Shown in pieces: positions 40,401-52,330 of a stretch of 64,000 bases of DNA. The position numbers and the translations under genes were made by a program. The stretch is from positions 19,406,001-19,470,000 of the forward strand of contig NW_027480423.1 in assembly GCF_051401765.1 (NCBI RefSeq). Direction: 5' to 3'. Each line of letters starts with the position of its first letter. Position 1 is the stretch's first letter. The notes under the pieces were generated by a model. The model worked only from the letters and a program-made list of their open reading frames with translations. It was not told where the DNA came from and made no database searches. This DNA is from Calliopsis andreniformis. Its lineage: Eukaryota > Arthropoda > Insecta > Hymenoptera > Andrenidae.

Positions 40401-42780
40401 CCATCGTATAAAACGAATAATTGCAACCAATGTGAAAGTTATGGTCATTTCTACACTTCGAGCAACCTAGGCTTCACTCTAGGGCGTTGCTCCACCTGAT
40501 CGAATAGTTAGGGCCTTAGAAGTCAACGCCAGCAGCATAAAATACGATATAAATACAACAGCTTTTCCATCGTATAAAAGGAATAATTGCAAACAGTGTG
40601 AAAGTAATGGTCATTTCTACGTTCCGTGCAACCTAGGCTTCACTCTACGGCGTTGTTCCACCAGATCGAATAGTTAGGGCCTAAGAAATCAACACCAGAA
40701 GAATAAAATACAAAATAAGTACAACAGCCTTTACACCGTATAAAACGAATAATTGCAACCTGTGTGAAGGTTATGGTCATATCTACGTTCCGGGCAACCT
40801 ATGGCGTTGTACCACCAGATCGAATAGTTAGGGCCTAAGAAGTGATCGCCAGAAGCATAAAATACAATATAAATACAACAGTTTTTCCATCGTATAAAAC
40901 GAATAATTGCAACCAGTGTGAAAGTTGTGGTCATTTCTACATTTCGAGCAACCTAGGCTTCACTCTAGGGCGCTGCTCCACCTGATCGAATAGTTAGGGC
41001 CTTAGAAGTCAACGCCAGAAGCATAAAATACGATATAAATTCAACAGCTTTTCCATCGTATAAAACGAATAATTGCAACCAGTTAGAAAGTTATGGTCAT
41101 TTCTACGTTCCGGGCAACCTAGGCTTCCCCCTAGGGCGTTGCTCCAACAGATTGCATAGTTAGGGCCTTAGAAGTCAATGCCCGAAGCATAAAATGCAGT
41201 AAAAATACAATAGTTTTTCCATCGTATAGCAGGAATAATTTGCAACCAGTGTGAAGGTTATGGTCGTATCTACGTTCCGGGCAACCTAGGCATCACTGTA
41301 GGGCGTTGCTCCACCAGATCGAATAGTTAGGTCCTTAGAAGTCAACGCCAGAAGCATAAAATACGATATAAATACAACAGCTTTTCCATCGTATAAAAGG
41401 AATAATTGCAAACAGTGTGAAAGTAATGGTCATTTCTACGTTCCGGGCAACCTAGGCTTCACTCTACGGCGTTGCTCCACCAGATCGAATAGTTAGGGCC
41501 TAAGAAATCAACGCCAGAAGCATAAAATACAATATAAATACAACAGTTTTTCCACCATATAAAACGAATAATTGCAACCAGTATGAAAGTTATGGTCATT
41601 TCTACGTTCCGCGCAATCTTGGCTTTACCCTAGTGCGTTGTTCCACCAGATGGAATAGTTAGGGCCTAAGAAGTCAACGCCAGAAGCATAAAATACGATA
41701 TAAATACAACAGCTTTTCCATCGTATAAAACGAATAATTGCAACCAATGTGAAAGTTATGGTCATTTCTATACTTCGAGCAACCTAGGCTTCACTCTAGG
41801 GCGTTGCTCCACCTGATCGAATAGTTAGGGCCTTAGAAGTCAACGCCAGAAGCATAAAATACGATATAAATACAACAGCTTTTCCATCGTATACAAGGAA
41901 TAATTGCAAACAGTGTGAAAGTAATGGTCATTTCTACGTTCCGGCCAACCTAGGCTTCACTCTACGGCGTTGTTCCACCAGATCGAATAGTTAGGGCCTA
42001 AGAAATCAACACCAGAAGAATAAAATACAAAATAAGTACAACAGCCTTTACACCGTATAAAACGAATAATTGCAACCTGTGTGAAGGTTATGGTCATATC
42101 TACGTTCCGGGCAACCTATGCTTCACCCTATGGCGTTGTACCACCAGATCGAATAGTTAGGGCCTAAGAAGTCAACGCCAGAAGCATAAATTACAATATA
42201 AGTACAACAGCTTTTCCATCGTATATAATGTATATTTGCAAACAGTGTGGAATAATGGTCACTTCTACGTTCCGGGCAACCTAGGCTTCACTCCAGGGTG
42301 TTGCTCCACCAGGTGGAATTGCTAGGGACTTAGAATTCAATGCCAGAAGCATAAAATGCAATATAAATTTAACAGCTTTTCCATCGTATAAAAGGAATAA
42401 TAGCAACCAGTGTGAAAGTTATGTTCATTTCAACGTTCCGGGCAACCTAGGCTTGACTCTAGGGCGTTGCTCCACCAGATCAAATAGTTAGGGCCTAAGA
42501 AGTCAACGCCAGAAGCATAAATTAAAATATAAGTACAACAGCTTTTCCATCGTATGTAATGTGTATTTGCAATCAGTGTGGAAGTCATGGTCATTTCTAC
42601 GTTCCGGGCAACCTAGGCTTCACGCTAGGGTGTTGCTCCACCAGATGGACTAGCTAGGGACTTAGAATTCAATGCCAGAAATATAATATGCAATATAAAT
42701 ATAACAGCTTTTCCATCGTATAAAAGGACTAATAGCAACCAGTGTGAAAGTTATGGTCATTTCAACGTTCCGGGCAACCT
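37466..42780. repeat. Shuffled module region with 7- to 18-monomer spacings
   Basis: Several multi-monomer modules recur at unequal spacing. The CCAATGTGAA monomer is at 37,771, 39,265, 40,427 and 41,744 (9, 7 and 8 monomers apart, the last less 11 bp). The GCGCAATCTTGGC module is at 37,639, 39,133, 39,961 and 41,611. The CAAAATAAGTAC module is at 38,055, 40,711 and 42,028. Segment 38,811-39,480 matches 41,290-41,960, and 39,531-39,980 matches 42,507-42,950. The modules are near-identical but their order varies, so no single HOR period describes the region. Confidence 0.8.
40760..40925. repeat. Monomer with 12-bp deletion inside the hairpin region
   Basis: At 40,796-40,806 the sequence reads CAACCTATGGCG, whereas the sister copy at ~42,114-42,133 reads CAACCTATGCTTCACCCTATGGCG. 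Exactly 12 bp are gone, and the lost stretch is bounded by a direct repeat CCTATG. This is a classic slippage or hairpin-bypass deletion, and it shifts all later offsets in the region by 12. Confidence 0.87.
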
Positions 42781-43265
42781 AGGCTTCACTCTAGGGCGTT
42801 GCTCCACCAGATCAAATAGTTAGGGCATAAGAAGTCAACGCCAGAAGCATAAATTACAATATAAGTACAACAGCTTTCCCATCGTATGTTATGTATATTT
42901 GCAAACAGTGTGGAACTAATGGTCATTTCTACGTTCCGGTCAACCTAGGCTTCAGTCTAGGACGTTGCTCCACCAGATGGAATAGTTAGGGCCTTAGAAG
43001 TCAACGCCAGAAGCATAAACTACAAAATAAATACAACAGTCTTTCCATCGTATAAAACGAATAATTGCAACCTGTGTGATGGTTATGGTCATTTCTACGT
43101 TCCGGTCAACCTAGGCGTCACTCTAATGCGTTGCTCCACCACATCTAATAGCTACGGCCTTAGAAGCTAACGCCGGAAGCATAAAATACAATATAATTAC
43201 AACAGTTTTTCCATCGTATAAAATGAATAATTGCAGACATTGTGAAAGTAATGGTCATTTCTACG
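42780..43265. repeat. Start of 5,147-bp-spaced module (copy F1)
   Basis: Contains GGGCATAAGAAG, CAGCTTTCCCATCG and GTATGTTATGTATATTTG, and recurs at 47,927 onward with an offset of 5,147. The match continues through the following module to ~43,950 (second copy to ~49,090). Confidence 0.8.
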
Positions 43266-44759
43266 TTCCGGTCAACCTAGGCGTCACTCTAATGCGTTGC
43301 TCCACCACATCTAATAGCTACGGCCTTAGAAGTCAACGCCAGGAGCATAAAATACAATATAAATACAACAGCATTTCCATGGTATAAAATGAATAATTGC
43401 AAACAGTGAGAAAGTAATGGTCATGTCTACGTTCCGGGTAACCTAGGTTTCACTCTAGGGCGTTGCTCCACTAGATAGAATAGCTAGGGACTTAGAATTC
43501 AACGCCAGAAGAATAAAATACAATATAAGTACAACAGTTTTTCCATCGTATAAAATGAATATTTGCAAACATTGTGAAAGTAATGGTCATTTCTACGTTC
43601 CGGGCAACCCATGCGACACTCATAGGCGTTGCTCCACCACATCTAATTGCTACGGCCATCAAAGTCAACGCCAGAAGCATAAAATACGATATAAATACAA
43701 CAGCTTTTCCATCGTATAAAACGAATAATGGTAACCAGTATGAAAGTTATGGTCATTTCTACGTTCCTGGCAACCTAGGCTTCACCCTAGGGCGTTGTTC
43801 CACCAGATGGAATAGTTAGGGCCTAAGAAGTCAACGCCAGAATAATAAAATACAATATAAATACAACAGTTTTTCCACCATATAAAACGAATAATTGAAA
43901 CCAGTATGAAAGTTACGGTCATTTCTACGTACAGGGCAACCTAGGCTTCACTCTAGGGCGTTGCTCCACCAGATCGAATAGTTAGGGCGTTAGAAGTCAA
44001 CGCCCGAAGCATAAAATACAAAATAAATAGAACAGTTTTTCCATCATATAAAACGAATAATGGTAACCAGTGTGAAAGTTAAGGTCATTTCTACGTTCCG
44101 GTCAACCTAGGCTTCACTCTAGGACGTTGATCCACCAGATCGAATAGTATGGGCCTATGAAGTCAACGCCAGAAGTATAAAATACAATAAACGTGCAACA
44201 GTTTTTCCATCGTATAGCAGGAATAATTGCAACCAGTGTGAAGGTAATGGAATGTTCTACGTTCCGGGCAACCTAGGCTTCACTCTAGGGCGGTGCTCCA
44301 CCAGATCAAATAGTTAGGGCCTAAGAAGTCAACGCCAGAAGCATAAATTACAATATAAGTACAACAGCTTTTACATCGTATATAATGTATATTTGCAAAC
44401 AGTGTGGAAGTAATGGTCACTTCTACGTTCCGGGCAACCTAGCCTTCACTCTAGGGTGTTGCTCCACCAGATGGAATTGCTAGGGACTTAGAATCCAATG
44501 CCAGAAGCATAAAATGCAATATAAATTTAACAGCTTTTCCATCGTATAAAAGGAATAATAGCAACCAGTGTGAAAGTTATGGTCATTTCAACGTTCCGGG
44601 CAACCTAGGCTCCACCCTAGGGCGTTGTTCCATCAGATGGAATAGTTAGGGCCTAAGAAGGCAACGCCAGAAGCATAAAATACGATATAAATACAACAGC
44701 TTTTCCATCGTATAAAACGAATAATTGCAACCAGTGTGAAAGTTATGGTCATTTCTACG

Positions 44760-44925
44760 TTCCGGGCAACCTAGGCTTCACCCTAGGGCGTTGCACCAAC
44801 AGATTGAATAGTTAGGGCCTAAGAAGTCAACGCCAGAAGCATAAAATACGATATAAATACAACAGCTTTTCCATCGTATAAAACGAATAATTGCAACCTG
44901 TGTGAAAGTTATGGTAATTTCTACG
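44760..44925. repeat. Representative near-consensus 166-bp monomer
   Basis: This monomer is close to the window consensus and exactly 166 bp from one TTCCGGG to the next (44,760 to 44,926). By hand count the consensus is about 41% GC and strongly two-part: the first ~80 bp (CCTAGG palindromes, GCGTTGCTCCACC, AGGGCC, GTCAACGCC) are about 54% GC, and the remaining ~86 bp (ATAAAATAC, AATATAAATAC, TTTTTCC, AAAACGAATAATTG) about 29% GC. Runs of A or T in the second half recur roughly every 10-14 bp, which could favour a fixed nucleosome position; that last point is inference. CpG count is about 7, close to the number expected from base composition. Confidence 0.9.
44766..44794. other. Bulged hairpin / double CCTAGG palindrome in each monomer (example)
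   Basis: In this monomer GCAAC (44,766-44,770) can pair with GTTGC (44,790-44,794), and CTAGG (44,771-44,775) with CCTAG (44,782-44,786). This leaves a 6-nt loop CTTCAC (44,776-44,781) and a 3-nt bulge (44,787-44,789), so ten Watson-Crick pairs in 29 nt. CCTAGG and CCCTAGGG are each palindromes in addition. The element recurs in most monomers; the common variant CTCTAGGG weakens one pair. Known: short dyad symmetries are common in centromeric satellites lacking CENP-B boxes. Whether this one folds in vivo cannot be told from sequence. Confidence 0.75.
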
Positions 44926-45236
44926 TTCCGGGCAACCTAGGCTTCACCCTAGGACGTTCCTCAAACAGATTGAATAGTTAGGGCCTTAGAAGTCAATGCC
45001 CGAAGCATAAAATGCAATAAAAATACAACAGTTTTTCCATCGTAGAGCAGGAATAACTTGCAACCAGTCTGATAGTAGTGGTCATTTCTACGTTGCGGGC
45101 AACCTAGGTTTCACTCCAGGGCGTTGCTCCACCAGATCCTATAGTTACGGCCTAAGAAGTGAACGCCAGAAGCATAAAATACGATAAAGATACAACAGTT
45201 TTTCCATCGTATAAAACGAATAATTGCAACCAGTGT

Positions 45237-45589
45237 GGAAGTTATGGTCATTTCTACGTTCCGGGCAACCTAGGCTTCCCCCTAGGGCGTTGCTCCAACA
45301 GAGTGAATAGTTGGGGCCTTAGAAGTCCATGCCCGAAGCATAAAATGCAATAAAAATACAACGGTTTATCCATCATATAACAGGAGTAATTGCAACCAGT
45401 TTGAAAGTAATGGTCATTTCTACGTTCGGGGAACCTAGGCTTCACCCTAGGGCGTTGCTCCACCAGATCAAACAGTTAGGGCCTTAGAAGTCAACGCCCG
45501 AAGCATAAAATACAAAATAAATAGAACAGTTTTTCAATTGTATAAAACGAATAATTGCTACCAGTGTAAAAGTTATGGTCATTTCTACG
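45237..45589. repeat. Two linking monomers between G1 and G2
   Basis: Ordinary monomers carrying CTTCCCCCTAGGGCG (~45,273), a single-base loss in TTCGGGGAACC (~45,424) and TTTTTCAATTG (~45,531). No long copy is apparent elsewhere. Confidence 0.7.
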
Positions 45590-47726
45590 TTCCGGTCAAC
45601 CTAGGCGACACTCTAATGCGTTGCTCCACCTCATCTAATAGCTACGGCCTTAGAAGTCAACGCCAGGAGCATAAAATACAATATAAATACGACAGCATTT
45701 CCATCGTATAAAATGAATAATTGCAAACAGTGTGGAAGTAATGGTCATGTCTACGTTCCGGGTAACCTAGGTTTCACTCTAGGGCGTTGCTCCACCAGAT
45801 AGAATAGCTAGGGACTTAGAATTCAACGCCAGAAGAATAAAATACAATATAAGTACAACAGTTTTTCCATCGTATAAAATGAATATTTGCAAACATTGTG
45901 AAAGTAATGGTCATTTCTACGTTCCGGGCAACCCATGCGACACTCATAGGCGTTGCTCCACCACATCTAATTGCTACGGCCTTCAAAGTCAACGCCAGAA
46001 GCATAAAATACGATATAAATACAACAGCTTTTCCATCGTATAAAACGAATAATGGTAACCAGTGTGAAAGTTATGGTCATTTCTACGTTCCTGGCAACCT
46101 AGGCTTCACCCTAGGGCGTTGTTCCACCAGATGGAATAGTTAGGGCCGAAGAAGTCAACGCCAGAATAATAAAATACAATATAAATACAACAGTTTTTCC
46201 ACCATATAAAACGAATAATTGCAACCAGTATGAAAGTTACGGTCATTTCTACTTTCCGGGCAACCTAGGCTTCACCCTAGGGCGTTGCTCCAACAGAGTG
46301 AATTGTTAGGGCCTTAGAAGTCAATGCCCGAAGCATAAAATGCAATAAAAATACAACAGTTTTTCCATCATATAACAGGAATAATTGCAATCAGTTTCAA
46401 AGTGATGGTCATTTCTACGTACAGGGCAACCTAGGCTTCACTCTAGGGCGTTGCTCCACCAGATCGAATAGTTAGGGCGTTAGAAGTCAACGCCCGAAGC
46501 ATAAAATACAAAATAAATAGAACAGTTTTTCCATCATATAAAACGAATAATGGTAACCAGTGTGAAAGTTAAGGTCATTTCTACGTTCCGGTCATCCTAG
46601 GCTTCACTCTAGGACGTTGATCCACCAGATCGAATAGTATGGGCCTATGACGTCAACGCCAGAAGCATAAAGTACAATAAACGTGCAACAGTTTTTCCAT
46701 CGTATAGCAGGAATAATTGCAACCAGTGTGAAGGTAATGGTATGTTCTACGTTCCGGGCAACCTAGGCTTCACTCTAGGGCGGTGCTCCACCAGATCAAA
46801 TAGTTAGGGCCTAAGAAGTCAACGCCAGAAGCATAAATTACAATATAAGTACAACAGCTTTTACATCGTATATAATGTATATTTGCAAACAGTGTGGAAG
46901 TAATGGTCACTTCTACGTTCCGGGCAACCTAGGCTTCACTCTAGGGTGTTGCTCCACCAGATGGAATTGCTAGGGACTTAGAATCCAATGCCAGAAGCAT
47001 AAAATGCAATATAAATTTAACAGCTTTTCCATCGTATAAAAGGAATAATAGCAACCAGTGTGAAAGTTATGGTCATTTCAACGTTCCGGGCAACCTAGGC
47101 TCCACCCTAGGGCGTTGTTCCATCAGATGGAATAGTTAGGGCCTAAGAAGGCAACGCCAGAAGCATAAAATACGATATAAATACAACAGCTTTTCCATCG
47201 TATAAAACGAATAATTGCAACCAGTGTGAAAGTTATGGTCATTTCTACGTTCCGGGCAACCTAGGCTTCACCCTAGGGCGTTGCTCCAACAGATTGAATA
47301 GTTAGGGCCTAAGAAGTCAACGCCAGAAGCATAAAATACGATATAAATACAACAGCTTTTCCATCTTATAAAACGAATAATTGCAACCTGTGTGAAAGTT
47401 ATGGTAATTTCTACGTTCCGGGCAACCTAGGCTTCACCCTAGGACGTTCCTCCAACAGATTGAATAGTTAGGGCCTTAGAAGTCAATGCCCGAAGCATAA
47501 AATGCAATAAAAATACTACAGTTTTTCCATCGTAGAGCAGGAATAACTTGCAACCAGTCTGATAGTAGTGGTCATTTCTACGTTCCGGGCAACCTAGGTT
47601 TCACTCCAGGGCGTTGCTCCACCAGATCCTATAGTTACGGCCTAAGAAGTGAACGCCAGAAGCATAAAATACGATAAAGATGCAACAGTTTTTCCATCGT
47701 ATAAAACGAATAATTGCAACCAGTGT
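45590..47726. repeat. ~2.3-kb module, copy G2 (one monomer longer)
   Basis: Copy of 43,266-45,236 with an additional monomer at ~46,250-46,415 (AACAGAGTGAATTG). A few substitutions separate the copies, for example GGCGACACTC at 45,604 for GGCGTCACTC, CCTCATC for CCACATC, and ATCTTATAAAACG near 47,362. After ~47,726 the copies part at GTGTGAAGG/GTGTGGAAG. Confidence 0.85.
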
Positions 47727-49090
47727 GAAGGTTATGGTCATTTCTACATTCCGAGCAATCTAGGCTTCACTCTAGGGCGTTGCTCCACCAGATCGAATAG
47801 CTAGGTCCTTAGAAGTCAACGCCAGAAGCATAAAATACGATATAAATACAACAGCTTTTCCATCGTATAAAAGGAATAATAGCAACCAGTGTGATAGTTA
47901 TGGTCATTTCTACGTTCCGGGCAACCTAGGCTTCACTCTAGGGCGTTGCTCCACCAGATCAAATAGTTAGGGCATAAGAAGTCAACGCCAGAAGCATAAA
48001 TCACAATATAAGTACAACAGCTTTCCCATCGTATGTTATGTATATTTGCAAACAGTGTGGAACTAATGGTCATTTCTACGTTCCGGTCAACCTAGGCTTC
48101 AGTCTAGGACGTTGCTCCACCAGATGGAATAGTTAGGGCCTTAGAAGTCAACGCCAGAAGCATAAACTACAAAATAAATACAACAGTCTTTCCATCGTAT
48201 AAAACGAATAATTGCAACCTGTGTGATGGTTATGGTCATTTCTACGTTCCGGTCAACCTAGGCGTCACTCTAATGCGTTGCTCCACCACATCTAATAGCT
48301 ACGGCCTTAGAAGCTAACGCCGGAAGCATAAAATACAATATAATTACAACAGTTTTTCCATCGTATAAAATGAATAATTGCAGACATTGTGAAAGTAATG
48401 GTCACTTCTACGTTCCGGTCAACCTAGGCGTCACCCTAATGCGTTGCTCCACCACATCTAATAGCTACGGCCTTAGAAGTCAACGCCAGGAGCATCAAAT
48501 ACAATATAAATACGACAGCATTTCCATCGTATAAAATGAATAATTGCAAACAGTGTGAAAGTAATGGTCATGTCTACGTTCCGGGTAACCTAGGTTTCAC
48601 TCTAGGGCGTTGCTCCACCAGATAGAATAGCTAGGGACTTAGAATTCAACGCCAGAAGAATAAAATACAATATAAGTACAACAGTTTTTCCATCGTATAA
48701 AATGAATATTTGCAAACATTGTGAAAGTAATGGTCATTTCTACGTTCCGGGCAACCCATGCGACACTCATAGGCGTTGCTCCACCACATCTAATTGCTAC
48801 GGCCTTCAAAGTCAACGCCAGAAGCATAAAATACGATATAAATACAACAGCTTTTCCATCGTATAAAACGAATAATGGTAACCAGTGTGAAAGTTATGGT
48901 CATTTCTACGTTCCTGGCAACCTAGGCTTCACCCTAGGGCGTTGTTCCACCAGATGGAATAGCTAGGGCCTAAGAAGTCAACGCCAGAATAATAAAATAC
49001 AATATAAATACAACAGTTTTTCCACCATATAAAACGAATAATTGCAACCAGTATGAAAGTTACGGTCATTTCTACTTTCCGGGCAACCTA
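47727..49090. repeat. Copy F2 (second copy of 42,780-43,950)
   Basis: From ~47,927 it matches 42,780 onward at a constant +5,147 (31 x 166 + 1) and so contains a third copy of the first part of the G module (48,413 onward; CCCATGCGACACTCATAGG at ~48,753). The opening ~200 bp are a linking monomer with CATTCCGAGCAATC. Differences from F1 include AAATCACAATAT near 47,998 and GAGCATCAAATAC near 48,490. Confidence 0.82.
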
Positions 49091-50950
49091 GGCTTCACTC
49101 TAGGGCGTTGCTCCACCAGATCAAACAGTTAGGGCCTTAGATGTCAACGCCAGAAGCATAAAATGCAATATAAATACAACAGCTTTTCCATCGTATAAAA
49201 TGAATAATTGCAAACAGTGTGAAAGTAATGGTCATTTGTACGTTCCGGGCAACCTAGGCTTCACTCCAGGGCGTTGCTCCACCAGATCGAATAGTTGAGG
49301 GCCTTAGAAGTCAACGCCAGAAGCATAAAGTACGATATAAATACAACAGCTTTTCCATCGTATAAAACGAATAATAGCAACCAGTGTGAAAGTTATGGTC
49401 ATTTCTACGTTCCGGGCAACCTAGGCTTCACTCCAGGGCGTTGCTCCACCAGATCAAACAGTTAGGGCCTTAGAAGTCAACTCCCGAAGCATAAAATACA
49501 AAAGAAATAGAACGGTTTTTCCATTGTATAAAACGAAAAAATGCTACCAGTGTAAAAGTTATGGTCTTTTCTACGTTCCGGGCAACCTAGGCTTCACCCT
49601 AGGGCGTTGTTCCACCAGATCGAATAGTTAGGGCCTAAGAAGTGAACGCCAGAAGGATAAAATACAATATAAATACAACAGTTTTTCCATCGTATAAAAC
49701 GAATAATTGCAACCAGTATGAAACTTATGGTCATTTCTACGTTCCGGGCAACCTAGGTTTCACTCTATGGCGTTCTGCCACCATATCGAATAGCTACGGC
49801 CACAGAAGTCAATGCCTGAAGTATAAAATACAATAAAAATACAACATTCTTTCCATCCTATAACAGAAATAATTGCAACCCGTGCGAAAGTGATGGTCAT
49901 ATCTACGTGCCGGGCAACCTAGGCTTCACTCTAGGGCGTCGCTCCACCAGGTCGAATAGTTAGGGCCTTAGAAGTCAACGACCGAAGCATAAAATACAAA
50001 ATAAATAAAACAGTTTTTCCATCGTATAACAGGATTTATTGCAACCAGTTTGAAAGTGATGGTCATTTCTACGTTCCGGGTAACCTATGTTTCACTCTAG
50101 GGCGTTGCTCCACGAGATCGAAAAGCTAGGGACTTAGCATTCAACGCCAGAAGAATAAAATACAATATAAGTACAAGAGTTTTTCCATCGTATAAATTGA
50201 ATATTTGCAAACATTGTGAAAGTAATGGTCATTTCTACGTTCCGGGCAACCTATGCGACACTATAGAGCGTTGCTCCACCACATCTAATAGCTACGGCCT
50301 TAAAAGTCGTCGCCAGAAGAATAAAATGCAATATAAATACAACAGCTTTTCCATCGTATAAAATGAATAATTGCAAACAGTGTGATAGTAATGGTCTTTT
50401 CTACGTTCCGGGCAACCTAGGCTTCACTCTAGGGCGTTGCTCCACCAGATCGAATAGTTAGGGCCTAAGAAGTGAACGCCAGAAGCATAAAATACAATAT
50501 AAATACAACAGCTTTTCCATCGTATAAAACGAATAATTGCAACCAGTATGAAACTTATGTTCATTTCTACGTTCCGGGCAACCTAGGCTTCACTCTGTGG
50601 CGTTCGGCCACCACATCGAATAGCTACGGCCACAGAAGTCAATGCCTGAATAATAAAATACAATAAAAATACAACAGTCTTTCCATCCTATAACAGGAAT
50701 AATTGCAACCCGTGTGAAAGTGATGGTCATTTCTACGTTCCGGGAAACCTATGCTTCGCTCTATGGCGTTGCTCCTCCAGATCGAATAGTTGAGGGCCTT
50801 AGAAGTGAACGCCAGAAGCATAAAATACGATATAAATACAACAGCTTTTGAATCGTATAAAACGAATAATAGCAACCAGTGTGAAAGTTATGGTCATTTC
50901 TGCGTTCCGGGCAACCTAGGCTTCAATCTAGGGCGTTGCTCCACCAGATC
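49091..50950. repeat. Earlier version of the 10-monomer HOR
   Basis: Contains the same monomer types as the 1,661-bp HOR to the right: AGAAATAGAACGGTTTTT, GTATGAAACTTATG, CTATGGCGTTCTGCCACC, ACGAGATCGAAAAGC and AGTCGTCGCCAG. They differ at more positions and in partly different order. 49,321 aligns to 55,297 at +5,976 (36 x 166), and 50,472-50,880 to 62,919-63,327 at +12,447. The 167-bp monomer with AGTTGAGGGCC occurs at ~49,293 and ~50,789. Confidence 0.78.
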
Positions 50951-52330
50951 AAACAGTTAGGGCCTTAGACGTCAACGCCCGAAGCATAAAATACAAAATA
51001 AATAGAACGGTTTTTCCATTGTATAAAACGAATAATTGCTACCAGTGTAAAAGTTATGGTCTTTTCTACGTTCCGGGAAACCTAGGCTTCACTCGAGGGC
51101 GTTGCTCCGCCAGATCGGATAGGTAGGGCCTTAGAAGTCAACGCCGAAAGCATAAAATACAAAATAAATAGAACAGTTTTTCCATGTACAAAACGAATAA
51201 TTGCTACCAGTGTGAAAGTTATGGCCATTTCTACGTTCCGCGCAACCTAGGCTTCACCCTAGTGCGTTGTTCCACCAGATGGAACAGTTAGGGCCTAAGA
51301 AGTCAACGCCAGAAGCATAAAATACGACGTAAATACAACAGCTTTTCCATGGTATAAAACGAATAATGGTAACCAGTGTGAAAGTTATGGTCATTTCTAC
51401 GTTCCGGGCAACCTAGGCTTCACTCTAGGGCCTTGCTCCACCAGATCGAATGGTTAGGTCCTAAGAAGTCAACGCCAGAAGCATAAAATACAATAAAGAT
51501 GCAACAGTTTTTCCATCGTATAACAGGAATAATTGCAACCAGTGTGAAGGTAATGGTACGTTCGACGTTCCGGGCAACCTAGGCTTCACTCTAGGGCGTT
51601 GCTCCACCAGATCGAATAGCTAGGGACTTAGAATTCAACGCCAGAAGGATAAAGTACAATATAAGTACAACAGTTTTTCCATCGTATAAAATGAGTAACT
51701 GCAGACATTGTGAAAGTAATGGTCATTTCTACGTTCCGATCAACCTAGGCGTCACTCTAGGGCGTTGGCCCACCACATCTAATAGCTACGGCCTTAGAAG
51801 TCAACGCCAGGAGCATAAGATACAATATAAATACAACAGCTTTTCCATCGTATAAAATGAATAATTGCAAACAGTGTGAAAGTAATGGTCATTTCTACGT
51901 TCCGGGGAACCTAAGCGTCACTCTAGGGCGTTGCTCCACCATATCTAGTAGCGACGGCCTTAGAAGTCAACGCCAGAAGCACAAAATACAACAAAAATGC
52001 AGCAGTTTTTCCATCGTATAGCATGACTAATTGCAACCAGTGCGAAAGTAATGCTCATATCGACATTTCGGGCATCCTAGACTTAACTCTGAGGCGTTGC
52101 TCCATCAGATCGAAGAGTTAGGGCCTTAGAAGTCAACGCCAGGAGCATAAACTACAAAATAAATACAACAGTCTTTCCATCGTATAAAACGAATAATTGC
52201 AACCTGTGTGATGGTTATGGACATATCTACGTTCCGGGCAACCTAGGCTTCACTGTAGGGCGTTGCTCCACCAAATCGAATAGTTAGGGCCTTAGAAGCC
52301 AACGCCCGAAGCGTAACATACAATATAAGT
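50951..52330. repeat. Linking monomers and degenerate start of the hexamer HOR
   Basis: Up to ~51,390 this matches the window's end: the AATACGACGTAAATAC monomer at 51,321 corresponds to 63,935. From ~51,600 the monomers anticipate the hexamer HOR (GAATTC monomer, GACATTGTGAAAG with GATCAACCTAGGCG, GGGGAACCTAAGCG with CATATCTAGTAGC, then the GACTAATTG marker monomer at ~52,021), but with more substitutions. A short monomer with TTTTTCCATGTACAAAACG (~51,180) is also present. Confidence 0.75.

Larger units (their letters stand above)
43266..45236. repeat. ~2.3-kb module, copy G1
   Basis: Begins with GTTCCGGTCAACCTAGGCG and recurs at +2,324 (14 x 166), then at +2,490 (15 x 166) after ~43,910, because the second copy has one extra monomer. 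Distinctive monomers carry CCCATGCGACACTCATAGG, GAATAATGGTAACC, CGTACAGGGCAACC, TACAATAAACGTGC, TATATAATGTATATTTGC and a 167-bp form with AATAACTTGCAACC. The match ends near 45,236. Confidence 0.85.

Noticed and set aside
44840..44870. TATA-like promoter in ATAAAATAC/ATATAAATAC
   Set aside because: It recurs in every monomer as part of the AT-rich half, and nothing downstream looks like a transcript unit. Satellite transcription cannot be judged from sequence.
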